Source: Cellulomonas chengniuliangii
GTDB lineage: Bacteria > Actinomycetota > Actinomycetes > Actinomycetales > Cellulomonadaceae
Direction: 5' to 3'
DNA: 64,000 bases
Assembly: GCF_024508335.1 (NCBI RefSeq)
Contig: NZ_CP101988.1
Location: forward strand, 1,178,001 to 1,242,000
Part shown: one piece after another, positions 9,861 through 18,219 of the stretch
Position numbering within the stretch: position 1 is the first letter of the stretch
Layout of the letters: each line of letters opens with the position of its first letter
The notes under the pieces: model-generated
Database searches by the model: none
What the model saw: the letters and a program-made list of their open reading frames with translations, nothing else
Told to the model about the DNA's origin: nothing
Position numbers and translations under genes: made by a program

Positions 9861-11506
9861 GCGCACACGTCGAGCCCGGCGGCCTCGACCCGGCCCACGG
9901 GCTCGAGCCGGTCCTCGTCGGCCCCTCGGACCGGGGCCCCGCGCCGTCCGGCCGGTCGATCCGCCGATACACCGCCGCGGCCGCCAACCAGCGCGGTGGG
10001 GCCAGCCTCGGGCAGCTGCTCAACGACGTGTACTACGCGGTCATCTCCCTGGCCATCAGCATCGGGATGGCGCTGGGCATCACGGGCTCCTTGCGCGAGG
10101 CGCTGCCCGAGCCGCCGACCGGCGGCGTCGACGCGGGCATCAGCCTGCCGGCGCTCGTCGCCGTCGTCGTGGTGGCGTTGACGGGAGTCCTCCTGTCGCT
10201 CGCCGGGCGGCTCGGCCCCGTCGGGGCGGGCGGCGCCGAGGCGGCCTGGTGGCTGTCGCTGCCGGTGGACCGGCGCGGCCTGCTGCGTCCGGCGTCCCGG
10301 CGCCTGCCCTTGCTGGGGGCGGCCGCCGGCGCCGTCATCGTGGCCCTCCTCGACGCGGGGCTGCTCGGCGGGGAGGACATGGCGCAGGTGCTGCGCGCCG
10401 GCCTCGGAGCAGCGCTCGGCGCGGCCGTGGTGGTGCTGGCGGCGGGCATCGGGCAGACGCTGCAGGTCTCTCGTCGCACCACGGCGCTGGTCGGAGACCT
10501 GGTGCTGGCCGCGGCGCCCGTCCTGGCCCTGGTCGGCGCTGTCGCCGGATGGAGCCTCGACGCGCTTCCCACGGCGCCCGCCTGGCTGCTCGCGCTGCTG
10601 GCGGTCGCCGCGGGCCTGCTCGCGTGGCTCCTCGACCGCCGGCTGGACCGCATCCCGTCTCGATCCCTGCGGGAGAGCGGCTCGGTGGCGAGCCAGGCGG
10701 TGGGCGCCATGGTCTCCCTCGACTCCCGCGAGCTGGGCCGCGCCCTGACGGACGGCGCGGCCCGGACGCGGCGGCGCGGCTCCCGGCGGTTCCGCGGCGT
10801 CTCCGGGGCCCCTGCGGCCCTCCTCACGGCCGACGTGACGGTGCTGCTGCGCTCGACCCGGCACGTGGTGCAGATCGTCGTCGCCGCGCTCGTCCCCGCG
10901 CTCGTGGCCTTCGTCCCCCAGCTCGCCGGCCCGGTCGGGTTCCTGCTCGCGATCCTCGTCGGCGGCTATGCCGCGATGACCGCCACGGGGGAGGGCGCGC
11001 GGCGGGCGGAGATGGCCCCGGTGCTGGACCGGCTGCTCCCACTGCCCGCGGGCCAGGTGCGGCGCTGGCGCATGATCGTGCCGGGCGTGGTGATGCTGCT
11101 GTGGTCGGTGGCCGCCTTCGGCTCCATCGGGGCCTGGGCAGGCGACGTGGCCTCCTGGCTTGCCCTGGGGATCGCCTCGGCGCCCGTGTGGGCCGGCGCC
11201 GCGATCCGCTCGGCCTACCGGCCCGCCCCGAACTGGGCGGGCCCGCTCGTGTCCACGCCCATGGGCGCGCTGCCGTCGGGTGTCACCTCGGTGCTGGCCC
11301 GAGGGCCGGACGTGGTGATCCTGGGGATGATCCCGGTGGCCATCGCGATCCTGCTGGGCTCGGTGCTTCCCATCCTGCTCGGCGTCCAGATGGTGCTCTC
11401 GGTGATCGTCGTCGCCGTGTCCGGCGGCACCCGCACCCTGATGGAGCGCATGCAGGACACCCTCGGGCAGGACCCGGCCCAGCCCGGCGGGGCGGTGCGC
11501 CGATGA
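9857..11506 (+). CDS. Multi-spanning membrane protein, ABC permease-like (DUF6297-type)
   Basis: 549-aa integral membrane protein with roughly ten or more hydrophobic segments (for example near AVISLAISIGMALG, PALVAVVVVALTGVLL and VVQIVVAALVPALVAF). No cytosolic catalytic motif is seen. It starts in the 4-nt overlap with the ABC ATPase gene, so it is most likely its permease. It resembles the DUF6297 family as I remember it; substrate unknown. Its stop codon overlaps the rsmD start (ATGA), tying this transporter into the recG-rsmD-coaD run. Confidence 0.75.
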   Translation: MSAHVEPGGLDPAHGLEPVLVGPSDRGPAPSGRSIRRYTAAAANQRGGASLGQLLNDVYYAVISLAISIGMALGITGSLREALPEPPTGGVDAGISLPALVAVVVVALTGVLLSLAGRLGPVGAGGAEAAWWLSLPVDRRGLLRPASRRLPLLGAAAGAVIVALLDAGLLGGEDMAQVLRAGLGAALGAAVVVLAAGIGQTLQVSRRTTALVGDLVLAAAPVLALVGAVAGWSLDALPTAPAWLLALLAVAAGLLAWLLDRRLDRIPSRSLRESGSVASQAVGAMVSLDSRELGRALTDGAARTRRRGSRRFRGVSGAPAALLTADVTVLLRSTRHVVQIVVAALVPALVAFVPQLAGPVGFLLAILVGGYAAMTATGEGARRAEMAPVLDRLLPLPAGQVRRWRMIVPGVVMLLWSVAAFGSIGAWAGDVASWLALGIASAPVWAGAAIRSAYRPAPNWAGPLVSTPMGALPSGVTSVLARGPDVVILGMIPVAIAILLGSVLPILLGVQMVLSVIVVAVSGGTRTLMERMQDTLGQDPAQPGGAVRR

Positions 11507-12081
11507 CCCGGATCGTGGCGGGAACAGTCGGCGGGCGCACATTGCAGGTGCCCGCCAAGGGAACCCGGCCCACGAGCGACCGCGTGCGCGAGGCGCTGTT
11601 CGCCCGCCTTGAGCACCTGGGCGCCGTGGACGGCGCCCGCGTGCTCGACCTGTACGCCGGCTCGGGCGCGCTGGGGATCGAGGCCGTCAGCAGGGGCGCG
11701 GCGCACGCGACCCTCGTGGAGGCGGCGCGCGCCGCGGTCGAGGTGTGCCGGCGCAACGTGGCCGCCCTCGGGCTGGCCGGCGAGGTCGCCGTGGTCGCGG
11801 ACCGCGCCGAGCGCTTCACCGCCCGGGGCGCCGCGCAGCCGTGGGACCTGGTGCTCCTGGACCCCCCGTACGACGTGCCCGAGAAGGACCTGGCCGTGGT
11901 GCTCGCCGGGCTTGAGGGGAGCCTGTCTCCCGACGCGGTGGTGGTGGTGGAGCGCTCGGCGCGCAGCCCCGAGCCCACGTGGCCCGCGGGGCTCGAGCGG
12001 TTCGACGAGCGGGCGCACGGCGAGACCCGGGTCTGGTGCGCCCAGCCTGTCACGCAGCCGTCCGGGGACGCCCTCGCGTAG
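11503..12081 (+). CDS. rsmD: 16S rRNA (guanine(966)-N(2))-methyltransferase RsmD
   Basis: SAM-dependent methyltransferase modifying G966 of 16S rRNA in the 30S subunit. 192 aa. RsmD landmarks: RIVAGTVGGRTL at the N-terminus, GTRPTSDRVREALF, the SAM-binding loop DLYAGSGALGIEAVSRGA, and the catalytic DPPY in LVLLDPPYDV. The start codon overlaps the stop of the preceding membrane-protein gene; coaD follows directly, the usual pairing in actinobacteria. Confidence 0.95.
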   Translation: MTRIVAGTVGGRTLQVPAKGTRPTSDRVREALFARLEHLGAVDGARVLDLYAGSGALGIEAVSRGAAHATLVEAARAAVEVCRRNVAALGLAGEVAVVADRAERFTARGAAQPWDLVLLDPPYDVPEKDLAVVLAGLEGSLSPDAVVVVERSARSPEPTWPAGLERFDERAHGETRVWCAQPVTQPSGDALA

Positions 12082-12091
12082 GTTGGCACCC

Positions 12092-12592
12092 GTGACCACC
12101 GCCGTCTGCCCGGGATCCTTCGACCCGATCACCTTGGGCCACCTGGACGTGGTGCGGCGCGCGCGCAGCCTCTTCGACGAGGTCGTCGTGGGCGTCGCCC
12201 GGAACTCGTCGAAGCAAGCACTGCTGACGCCCGAGGCGAGGGTCGAGCTGGCCCGCGGGGCGTTGGCGGGCATCGACGGGGTGCGGGTCGAGGTGATCCC
12301 CGGGCTCCTCGCCGACTTCGTGCGCGAGGTCGGCGCCGCCGCCGTGGTCAAGGGCCTGCGGGGTGGCGCCGACTTCGACGCCGAGACCCCGATGGCCCTC
12401 ATGAACCGCCACCTGACCGGGGTGGAGACGGTGTTCGTCATCGGCGACACCGCCCTCGCCCACATCGCGTCCTCGCTGGTCAAGGACGTGGCCCGGTTCG
12501 GAGGGGAGATCGACGACCTGGTGCCGCCCGGCGTGGGCCGGGCGGTCCGCGAAGCGCTGGGCGCAGGCCCGGCGGGGGGAGGCAGCAGATGA
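12092..12592 (+). CDS. coaD: Phosphopantetheine adenylyltransferase
   Basis: Transfers AMP from ATP to 4'-phosphopantetheine, the penultimate step of coenzyme A synthesis. 166 aa. The nucleotidyltransferase motif GSFDPITLGHLDVV carries the T/HxGH site; KGLRGGADFDAE and SSLVKDVARFGG are CoaD-specific. GTG start puts the conserved VCPGSFDP at residues 5-12. It ends with a 4-nt overlap into the SepIVA-like gene. Confidence 0.96.
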   Translation: MTTAVCPGSFDPITLGHLDVVRRARSLFDEVVVGVARNSSKQALLTPEARVELARGALAGIDGVRVEVIPGLLADFVREVGAAAVVKGLRGGADFDAETPMALMNRHLTGVETVFVIGDTALAHIASSLVKDVARFGGEIDDLVPPGVGRAVREALGAGPAGGGSR

Positions 12593-13101
12593 CGACCGCA
12601 GACGCGCACAACGACGCCGAGGACCGCACCCGGCCCGAAGGGCTCACGGGGATACTCGAGGCGCTCGCGGCCTCGATCGAGTCCGCGCGGGCGATGCCCA
12701 TGTCCTCGTCGGTGCTGGTGAACCGCGCCGAGCTGCTGGACCTCGTGGACCAGGCGATGGCCGCGCTGCCCAGCCAGCTGGTGCGCGCCGACGCCGTGCT
12801 GGCCGACGCGGCCGCCGCCCAGGAGGCGGCGCAGGCCTCGGCCGACTCGATGCTCCGGGAGGCCCGCATGCAGGCCGCCAGGCTGGTCGAGCGCGAGCAG
12901 GTGGTCGAGGAGGCGCGAGTCCGCGCCGGCGAGTTGATCGCCGAGGCGGAGCACACGGCCGAAGGGCTGCGCCGCGACGCCGACGACTACTGCGACCGCA
13001 GGCTCGCCGATTTCGAGATCGACCTGGGCAAGGTCCTCAGCCAGGTCCAGGCCGGCAGGGCGAAGCTCGCCGGGCGGCTGGCGGGCGCCGACGGCGCCTG
13101 A
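12589..13101 (+). CDS. SepIVA/DivIVA-like coiled-coil protein
   Basis: 170-aa protein, mostly alpha-helical with a long coiled coil: alanine-rich heptads run from about residue 55 to 165 (for example ADAAAAQEAAQASADSML and VEEARVRAGELIAEAEHTA). No signal peptide or membrane segment. It sits between coaD and DUF177-rpmF-rnc-mutM. In Mycobacterium the gene next to DUF177-rnc-fpg encodes SepIVA, an essential septum-associated DivIVA-like protein, so orthology is likely by synteny and architecture. Such proteins are sometimes mis-annotated as ATP synthase subunit b because of the coiled coil. Role in polar or septal envelope growth is inferred. Confidence 0.75.
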   Translation: MTTADAHNDAEDRTRPEGLTGILEALAASIESARAMPMSSSVLVNRAELLDLVDQAMAALPSQLVRADAVLADAAAAQEAAQASADSMLREARMQAARLVEREQVVEEARVRAGELIAEAEHTAEGLRRDADDYCDRRLADFEIDLGKVLSQVQAGRAKLAGRLAGADGA

Positions 13102-13110
13102 CGACTCGGT

Positions 13111-13139
13111 TTGGGACGCGGCCCGGGGTGACGTAGGAT
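13111..13139 (+). promoter_or_regulatory. Putative promoter of the DUF177-rpmF-rnc-mutM operon
   Basis: TTGGGA and TAGGAT separated by exactly 17 nt, just after the SepIVA-like gene and about 45 nt before the DUF177 start. Matches the vegetative promoter pattern; not tested. Confidence 0.5.
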
Positions 13140-13182
13140 CTTTCTTTGGTCCTGCCGGTCATCGTGCGGACCGAGACTCCTC

Positions 13183-13779
13183 ATGACGGGAACCTGGACC
13201 GTGCAGCGCGCGACACACCTCGATCCCCGCTCGCCCTTCGTGCTCGACACCCACGAGCTCGGACGACGTCCGGGATCGATGCGGACCGTGCAGCGGACGG
13301 TGCCCGCCCCTGAGGACCTCGGCACCGAGGTGATCGGCATCCCTGCCGGGAGCGACCTGGAGCTGGAAGTCCGGCTCGAGGCTGTGATGGAAGGGGTCCT
13401 GGTCACCGGATCCGTCCGCGGCCGGGCGGTCGGGGAGTGCGTGCGATGCTTGGAAGAGGTCGTCGAGGACATCGACGTGCCTTTCCAGGAGTTGTACGTC
13501 TACCCTGAGCGCGCGGTGGTCGCGGTCGAGGACGGCGACACCGAGGAGGATGTGCGCGAGCTCGACGGCGACCTGGTCGACATCGAGCCCGCGCTTCGGG
13601 ACACGGTGGTGCCTGCGCTACCCTTTCAACCGCTGTGCGGACCCGACTGCCCGGGCCTGTGCTCCGAGTGCGGTGCACGCCTGGTGGACGACCCGGACCA
13701 CACGCATGAGATCCTTGACCCTCGGTGGGCTGCCCTCGGGCGCCTCCAGGGCACGTTCGACGAGACGAAAGAGAGCTAG
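13183..13779 (+). CDS. DUF177 (YceD) family protein
   Basis: 198-aa homolog of YceD/DUF177, a family encoded directly before rpmF in most bacteria and linked to large-subunit rRNA or ribosome maturation. Conserved cysteines are in GECVRCLE (about residue 86) and in a C-terminal CGPDCPGLCSECG cluster, suggesting a structural zinc. The stop codon is 2 nt from the L32 start, so the two are co-translated. Molecular activity unknown; association with ribosome assembly is from the family. Confidence 0.85.
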   Translation: MTGTWTVQRATHLDPRSPFVLDTHELGRRPGSMRTVQRTVPAPEDLGTEVIGIPAGSDLELEVRLEAVMEGVLVTGSVRGRAVGECVRCLEEVVEDIDVPFQELYVYPERAVVAVEDGDTEEDVRELDGDLVDIEPALRDTVVPALPFQPLCGPDCPGLCSECGARLVDDPDHTHEILDPRWAALGRLQGTFDETKES

Positions 13780-13781
13780 CC

Positions 13782-13979
13782 GTGGCTGTTCCGAAGCGCA
13801 AGATGTCGCGCAGCAACACCCGTGCGCGTCGGTCGCAGTGGAAGACCACTGCCACGACGCTCAGCACCTGCCCGCAGTGCAAGGCTGACAAGCAGCCGCA
13901 CATCGCCTGCCCGTCGTGCGGTGCGTACAACAACCGTCGCTACGCCGAGGCGGTTCGCACCGAGCACGAGGCTCGCTGA
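13782..13979 (+). CDS. rpmF: 50S ribosomal protein L32
   Basis: 65-aa ribosomal protein. The N-terminus [16 protein letters not shown] is diagnostic. Two CxxC knuckles (CPQC and CPSC) are kept, so it is a zinc-containing form. GTG start, 2 nt after the DUF177 stop. RNase III is encoded 58 nt downstream. Confidence 0.97.
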   Translation: MAVPKRKMSRSNTRARRSQWKTTATTLSTCPQCKADKQPHIACPSCGAYNNRRYAEAVRTEHEAR

Positions 13980-14037
13980 GCCGCGGTCGTCTGACCGTGA
14001 GAACCAGCATGCTGCGCGCGCGCCGTCTGACCTGGTC

Positions 14038-14745
14038 ATGAACGACGCCGCCACACCGCTCATCGAGAAGCTCGGGGTCCAACTGGACCCCGAGCTTCTT
14101 GTGCTGTCCCTGACCCACCGGTCCTTCGCGCACGAGGCCGGCGGCATCCCGACCAACGAGCGCCTGGAGTTCCTCGGGGACACGGTGCTCGGCCTGGTCG
14201 TGACCGAGACGCTCTACCGCACTCATCCGACGCTGTCCGAGGGCGAGCTCGCCAAGATGCGCGCCGCGACGGTGTCCCAGCGCGCCCTGGCCGCGGTGGC
14301 CCGCGAGCTCGAGCTCGGGTCGTACATGCTCCTCGGCAAGGGGGAGCTCGCGACGGGCGGGGATGACAAGGACTCGATCCTGTCCGACACGCTCGAGGCG
14401 CTGTTCGGGGCCGTCTACCTCGCCCATGGGCTCGAGGAGGCGCGGGGAGTCGTGCTGCGCCTGGTCGGCCCCACCCTCGAGGCCGCGGCCGACCTAGGGG
14501 CCGGGCTCGACTGGAAGACCAGCTTGCAGGAGCTAGCCGCGGAGCTCGGCCTCGGCGCCCCGGTCTACGAGGTGGTGGGCGAGGGCCCCGACCACGCCCG
14601 CACGTTCACCGCCCGCGCGATCGTCGGGGGCGAGGCCCGGGGGACCGGCACCGGCCCCGCGAAGAAGCTCGCCGAGCAGCAGGCCGCGGCCGACGCCTAC
14701 GGCGCGCTCGACGCCCTCCCACGCTCGACGGCCCCGTCGGCCTGA
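14038..14745 (+). CDS. rnc: Ribonuclease III
   Basis: Double-strand-specific endoribonuclease that processes rRNA precursors and structured mRNAs. 235 aa in two parts: the endonuclease domain with signature [15 protein letters not shown] (about residues 41-55) and the acidic catalytic block [15 protein letters not shown], then a C-terminal dsRNA-binding domain (about 160-225) with [16 protein letters not shown]. The ATG is the only start in this frame giving a normal N-terminus. A perfect 16-bp inverted repeat covers codons 10-21 and could make the mRNA a substrate of its own product (listed separately). Confidence 0.96.
   Translation: MNDAATPLIEKLGVQLDPELLVLSLTHRSFAHEAGGIPTNERLEFLGDTVLGLVVTETLYRTHPTLSEGELAKMRAATVSQRALAAVARELELGSYMLLGKGELATGGDDKDSILSDTLEALFGAVYLAHGLEEARGVVLRLVGPTLEAAADLGAGLDWKTSLQELAAELGLGAPVYEVVGEGPDHARTFTARAIVGGEARGTGTGPAKKLAEQQAAADAYGALDALPRSTAPSA
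14066..14099 (+). promoter_or_regulatory. Long perfect hairpin within the rnc coding start
   Basis: Arms of 16 nt (AGAAGCTCGGGGTCCA and its exact complement) separated by only AC. A flanking G-U and a C-G pair extend the stem to 18 bp. It lies about 28 nt into the rnc coding sequence. No T-tract follows, and it is in-frame inside a conserved gene, so a terminator is unlikely. A long uninterrupted RNA stem is what RNase III cuts; autoregulation of rnc by cleavage of its own message is known in other bacteria. Confidence 0.6.
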
Positions 14746-14761
14746 CCTGGCACGGGTCGCC

Positions 14762-15688
14762 TTGCCGGAGCTGCCCGAGGTCGAGACCGTCCGCGACGGG
14801 CTGGCGCGCCACATCGTCGGGCGCACCGTCGCTGATGTCGAGGTGCGCCGGGACTACAGCGTGCGCCGGCACGAGGGCGGGCCGCTCGACTTCGCCGGGC
14901 GGCTGAGGGGGCGCCGCCTGGACGCCGTCGCCCGCCGGGGCAAGTTCCTCTGGCTGCTGCTCGACGCGCCCGGGACAGAGCTGCCCGACGCGGCGCTCAT
15001 GGCCCACCTGGGCATGAGCGGGCAGCTCCTGGTCCGTGGCTCGGCCGAGGACGCCGGCGCTGCCGAGCCGCACCCCCACCTGCGGGTGCGGCTGTGGCTG
15101 GACGGCGGCGGAGCCCTCGATTTCGTGGACCAGCGGACCTTCGGCCACCTCTCCGTCGTCGAGCTCGTGCCGACCCCCGACGGCGCGCCCGGGGGAGCGG
15201 GGTCGCCGTTGCCGCTCATCCCCGAGCCCGCGGCCCACATCGGACGCGACCTGCTGGACCCGGCCCTGGACCGCGACGGGCTCGTCGCCCGGATCCGCGC
15301 GCGCAGGACCGGCCTCAAAAGGGCGCTGCTCGACCAGACCCTGGCCTCGGGCGTGGGGAACATCTACGCCGACGAGGGCCTGTGGCGCGCACGGCTGCAC
15401 TACGCCCGGCCCACCGAGACGTTGCGCAGGGCCGAGGTGGAGCGCGCGCTCGACGGCGCCGCCGAGGTCATGCGGGAGGCCCTCGCGCAGGGCGGGACGA
15501 GCTTCGACGCGTTGTACGTGAACGTGAACGGGGCCTCGGGCTACTTCGACCGGTCGCTCGCGGTGTACGGCCAGGAGGGGCGCCCATGTCCGCGCTGCGG
15601 CGCCCTCGTGCGCCGGGACACGTTCATGAACCGCTCCTCCTACACCTGTCCCAGGTGCCAGCCGCGCCCGCGCAACGCCCGTTGGTAG
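14762..15688 (+). CDS. mutM: Formamidopyrimidine-DNA glycosylase (Fpg/MutM)
   Basis: Base-excision repair enzyme removing oxidised purines such as 8-oxoguanine, with AP-lyase activity. 308 aa. The start is TTG: it gives the obligatory PELPEVETV in which Pro2 is the catalytic nucleophile, so no other start is possible. The helix-two-turn-helix region has [12 protein letters not shown], and the C-terminal zinc finger is [13 protein letters not shown]...CPRC. A mid-protein segment rich in Gly/Pro (about 140-160) looks like a loop insertion. It follows rnc by 16 nt, as in mycobacteria. Confidence 0.96.
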   Translation: MPELPEVETVRDGLARHIVGRTVADVEVRRDYSVRRHEGGPLDFAGRLRGRRLDAVARRGKFLWLLLDAPGTELPDAALMAHLGMSGQLLVRGSAEDAGAAEPHPHLRVRLWLDGGGALDFVDQRTFGHLSVVELVPTPDGAPGGAGSPLPLIPEPAAHIGRDLLDPALDRDGLVARIRARRTGLKRALLDQTLASGVGNIYADEGLWRARLHYARPTETLRRAEVERALDGAAEVMREALAQGGTSFDALYVNVNGASGYFDRSLAVYGQEGRPCPRCGALVRRDTFMNRSSYTCPRCQPRPRNARW

Positions 15689-15774
15689 ATCCCTCGCCCG
15701 CAGTCCGGGGGTCAGGATGTCGTGCGGCCGGTGGGTCTCGACCGGATGTGCCCCCTCCCTGGATACGATGAGGT

Positions 15775-16455
15775 GTGCCCCCCACGAACTCCGCATCGAA
15801 GCCCGAGCGCACCGGCCCCATCACCGTGATGATCGTCGACGACCATGAGGTGGTCCGACGCGGTATCGCCGAGGTGGTCGAGCGTGCCGACGGCATGACC
15901 GTCATCGCCGAGGCGGGCTCCGTCGCCGATGGCGTCCGCCGCGCGACCTTGGTCCAACCGCAGATCCTGCTGGTCGACCTGCAGCTGCCCGATGGCACGG
16001 GGATCGACCTCATCAACGCCGTGCGCAAGCTGCACCCGGACGTCCGCGCGATCGTGCTCACGTCCTTCGACGACGACGACGCGCTGACGGCGGCGCTCGA
16101 GGCCGGCGCCTCGGCCTACCTGCTCAAGAGTGTGCGCGGCGCGGAGATCACCGACGTGGTGCGCGCTGTCGCGTCGGGCCGCACGCTGCTCGACGAGCGG
16201 ACCGTGACTCGCCGGCGGGCGGGGCACGACGACCCCACGGAGAACCTCACGCCGAGCGAGATGAAGGTGCTCGACCTGATCGGCGAGGGCCTGTCGAACC
16301 GGGAGATCGCCGAGCGCCTCGGCGTCGCGGAGAAGACCGTCAAGAACCACATCACCTCGCTGCTCGCCAAGATGGGGCTGCAGCGTCGCACCCAGGTCGC
16401 CGCCTGGGTGTCGGCGCGCAAGCACAGCGGCTGGCGCGCCGAGACGGGCCGCTGA
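15775..16455 (+). CDS. NarL/DevR-type response regulator
   Basis: 226-aa transcription factor: receiver domain (about 16-135) with acidic pocket VDD, phospho-acceptor D68 in ILLVDLQLPDG and conserved lysine in YLLKSVRG; LuxR-type helix-turn-helix (about 155-215) with LTPSEMKVLDLIGEGLSNREIA and KTVKNHITSLLAKM. The overall pattern resembles DevR/DosR of mycobacteria. A possible -10 hexamer (TACGAT, 15764-15769) ends 5 nt before the GTG, so the mRNA may be leaderless. It faces the DevS-like kinase gene across a shared terminator, making it that kinase's likely partner. DevR identity inferred. Confidence 0.85.
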   Translation: MPPTNSASKPERTGPITVMIVDDHEVVRRGIAEVVERADGMTVIAEAGSVADGVRRATLVQPQILLVDLQLPDGTGIDLINAVRKLHPDVRAIVLTSFDDDDALTAALEAGASAYLLKSVRGAEITDVVRAVASGRTLLDERTVTRRRAGHDDPTENLTPSEMKVLDLIGEGLSNREIAERLGVAEKTVKNHITSLLAKMGLQRRTQVAAWVSARKHSGWRAETGR

Positions 16456-16467
16456 GCGATCCAGCAG

Positions 16468-16502
16468 AACGGGCTGGCCGAGGGAGCCTCGGCCAGCCCG
16501 TT
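16468..16502. terminator. Bidirectional terminator between response regulator and kinase
   Basis: Perfect 16-bp stem (AACGGGCTGGCCGAGG and complement) with a GAG loop, 12 nt after the regulator stop and 13 nt after the kinase stop. It can serve both convergent genes. Confidence 0.85.
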
Positions 16503-16515
16503 ATCGCCGCAGGGC

Positions 16516-18219
16516 TCAGCCGAGCGGCGCCGACCAGCTCAGCAGCGTCCCCGCGCCGCTCGGGGAGACGCCCAGGCTGAACGCGCCGCCGTGCTGGCGG
16601 GCGCGTGCGGCCAGGTTGCCCGTGCCCGATCGACGGTCGCGCACGGCTGGCAGGCCGGACCCGTCGTCCTCGACCTCGACCAGCACCGTGCCGGTGGGGC
16701 CGGAGCCGCGCACCGACACGCGCACGGTGACGCCCGACGCGTGGGCGTGGCGGGCGGCGTTCGCCAACCCCTCGCGCACCACGGCGACGACGTCGTCGGT
16801 CAGGTCGGTGCCGACGCGGGCGTCGACCTGGTCCGCCTCGAGGTAGTCGCCGTCGGGCACCGGAACGTCGTCGAGCAAGACGACCAGGGACGGCGCGAAG
16901 CCCAGCCCGGTGCGGGCGAGGCTGGTCTCCCGGCGCAGCCGCTCCACGAGTCCGGTGGCGGCATCCGGGTCCCGCAGGGCGTAGACGATCTGACGGATCT
17001 GCCGCACTGAGCCGTCGACGTTGTCGAGCGCCTCCTCCACGATGCTCGTCAGCTCGCTGGGGTCGACGCCCCGCGCCGCGCGGCGGCGCACCGTCTCGAG
17101 CTGCATGCCCGTGGCGAAGAGCTGCTGGATGGCCAGGTCGTGCAGGTCCCGGGCGATGCGCTCGCGCTCGTCGAGCAGCGCCGCGACGTCCTGCGCGTGG
17201 CGGGCCTCGGCGAGGACGAAGGCCAGGGCAGCCTGGGAGGCGAACGACTCCGCGGTCACGAGGTCGCTCGGGTCGAACGTCGGGCTGCCGATGCGGCGCA
17301 GCAGGATCAGCACCCCCACCCCGCGCCCGGAGGTCTGCAGCGGGGCGAACAGGGCCGGCCCGAACGCGCGCATCGGCACCACCCGCACCACGCGCGACCT
17401 CGATAGGGACTCGACCAGCAAGCCGCGACCCTCGGTCATCACGGACCACGACCGGCCGTCGCGCGGCATGATCTCGCCGATCAGGCTGTCCGCGTTGTGG
17501 CCGTCGGCGAGCTCGATCATGAGCTCGCCGCCCATCCCGGGCAGCGCCAGGGCGGCGGTGTCGGCGTCTGCCACGTCGCGCGCCGTCGCGGCGATGTGCG
17601 CGAGCGCGTCCTCCTCGTCGACGCCCGAGAGCAGCATCGTGGTGATGTCCTGCCCGGCGCGCAGCCAGTGCTCCCGGCGCGCCGCCTCGGTGTAGAGCTG
17701 GGCGTTGGAGACGGCGACACCCGCGGCGGCGGCGAGCGCGACGACCACCGTGGCGTCGTCCTCGGTGAACCCGCTGGGCTTGTCGGAGAGGTAGAGGTAG
17801 CCGTACACCTGGTCGCGCACGCGCACGGCCGCGCCCAGGAACGAGCCCATGGGGGGATGCCCGGGCGGGAAGCCCTCGAACGCCGGGTGCTGGATGAGGT
17901 CGTCGAGCAGCAGGACTCCGGTGGCCGGGATCTTGCTCAGCACGCCGACACGGTGCGGCGGGTGCCCGAGCATCGCGGCGACCGCCGCGGGCACCCCGGT
18001 CTGCACGAAGGTCGTCGACGTGCCGCGCTTGTCGAGCACGTTGATGGCCCCGTACGCCGCGCCGGTGAGCTCGACGCTGACATGCACGAAACGCTCGAGC
18101 ACCCCGGTCAGGTCGAGGTCGCTCGCAACGGAGAGAACGGCGTTGAGCAGCTCCGTGAGGCCGTCGCCGGTCGGGGCGTCCTCGACTGCGGCGCCACCGC
18201 GGTTCGGGCGGTCGGTCAT
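16516..18219 (-). CDS. DevS/DosT-like GAF-GAF sensor histidine kinase
   Basis: Cytosolic kinase of 567 aa without membrane segments. Two GAF domains (about 30-175 and 195-340) precede a HisKA_3 dimerisation domain (DERERIARDLHDLAIQQLF, H360) and a HATPase domain with N box VVREGLANAARHAH, and DDGSGLP and GTGNLAARARQHGG. The first GAF has GHPPMGSFLGAAVRVRD; H121 is in the motif that holds the proximal heme histidine of M. tuberculosis DosS/DosT, so heme-based sensing of O2, NO or CO is plausible. The ATG overlaps the cydC stop by 4 nt, so it is the last gene of the cyd operon. Ligand specificity inferred. Confidence 0.88.
   Translation of the reverse strand: MTDRPNRGGAAVEDAPTGDGLTELLNAVLSVASDLDLTGVLERFVHVSVELTGAAYGAINVLDKRGTSTTFVQTGVPAAVAAMLGHPPHRVGVLSKIPATGVLLLDDLIQHPAFEGFPPGHPPMGSFLGAAVRVRDQVYGYLYLSDKPSGFTEDDATVVVALAAAAGVAVSNAQLYTEAARREHWLRAGQDITTMLLSGVDEEDALAHIAATARDVADADTAALALPGMGGELMIELADGHNADSLIGEIMPRDGRSWSVMTEGRGLLVESLSRSRVVRVVPMRAFGPALFAPLQTSGRGVGVLILLRRIGSPTFDPSDLVTAESFASQAALAFVLAEARHAQDVAALLDERERIARDLHDLAIQQLFATGMQLETVRRRAARGVDPSELTSIVEEALDNVDGSVRQIRQIVYALRDPDAATGLVERLRRETSLARTGLGFAPSLVVLLDDVPVPDGDYLEADQVDARVGTDLTDDVVAVVREGLANAARHAHASGVTVRVSVRGSGPTGTVLVEVEDDGSGLPAVRDRRSGTGNLAARARQHGGAFSLGVSPSGAGTLLSWSAPLG

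Noticed and set aside
14066-14099. The rnc hairpin as an intrinsic terminator
   Set aside because: It lies within the conserved rnc coding sequence and no T-run follows; premature termination would abolish rnc and mutM expression.
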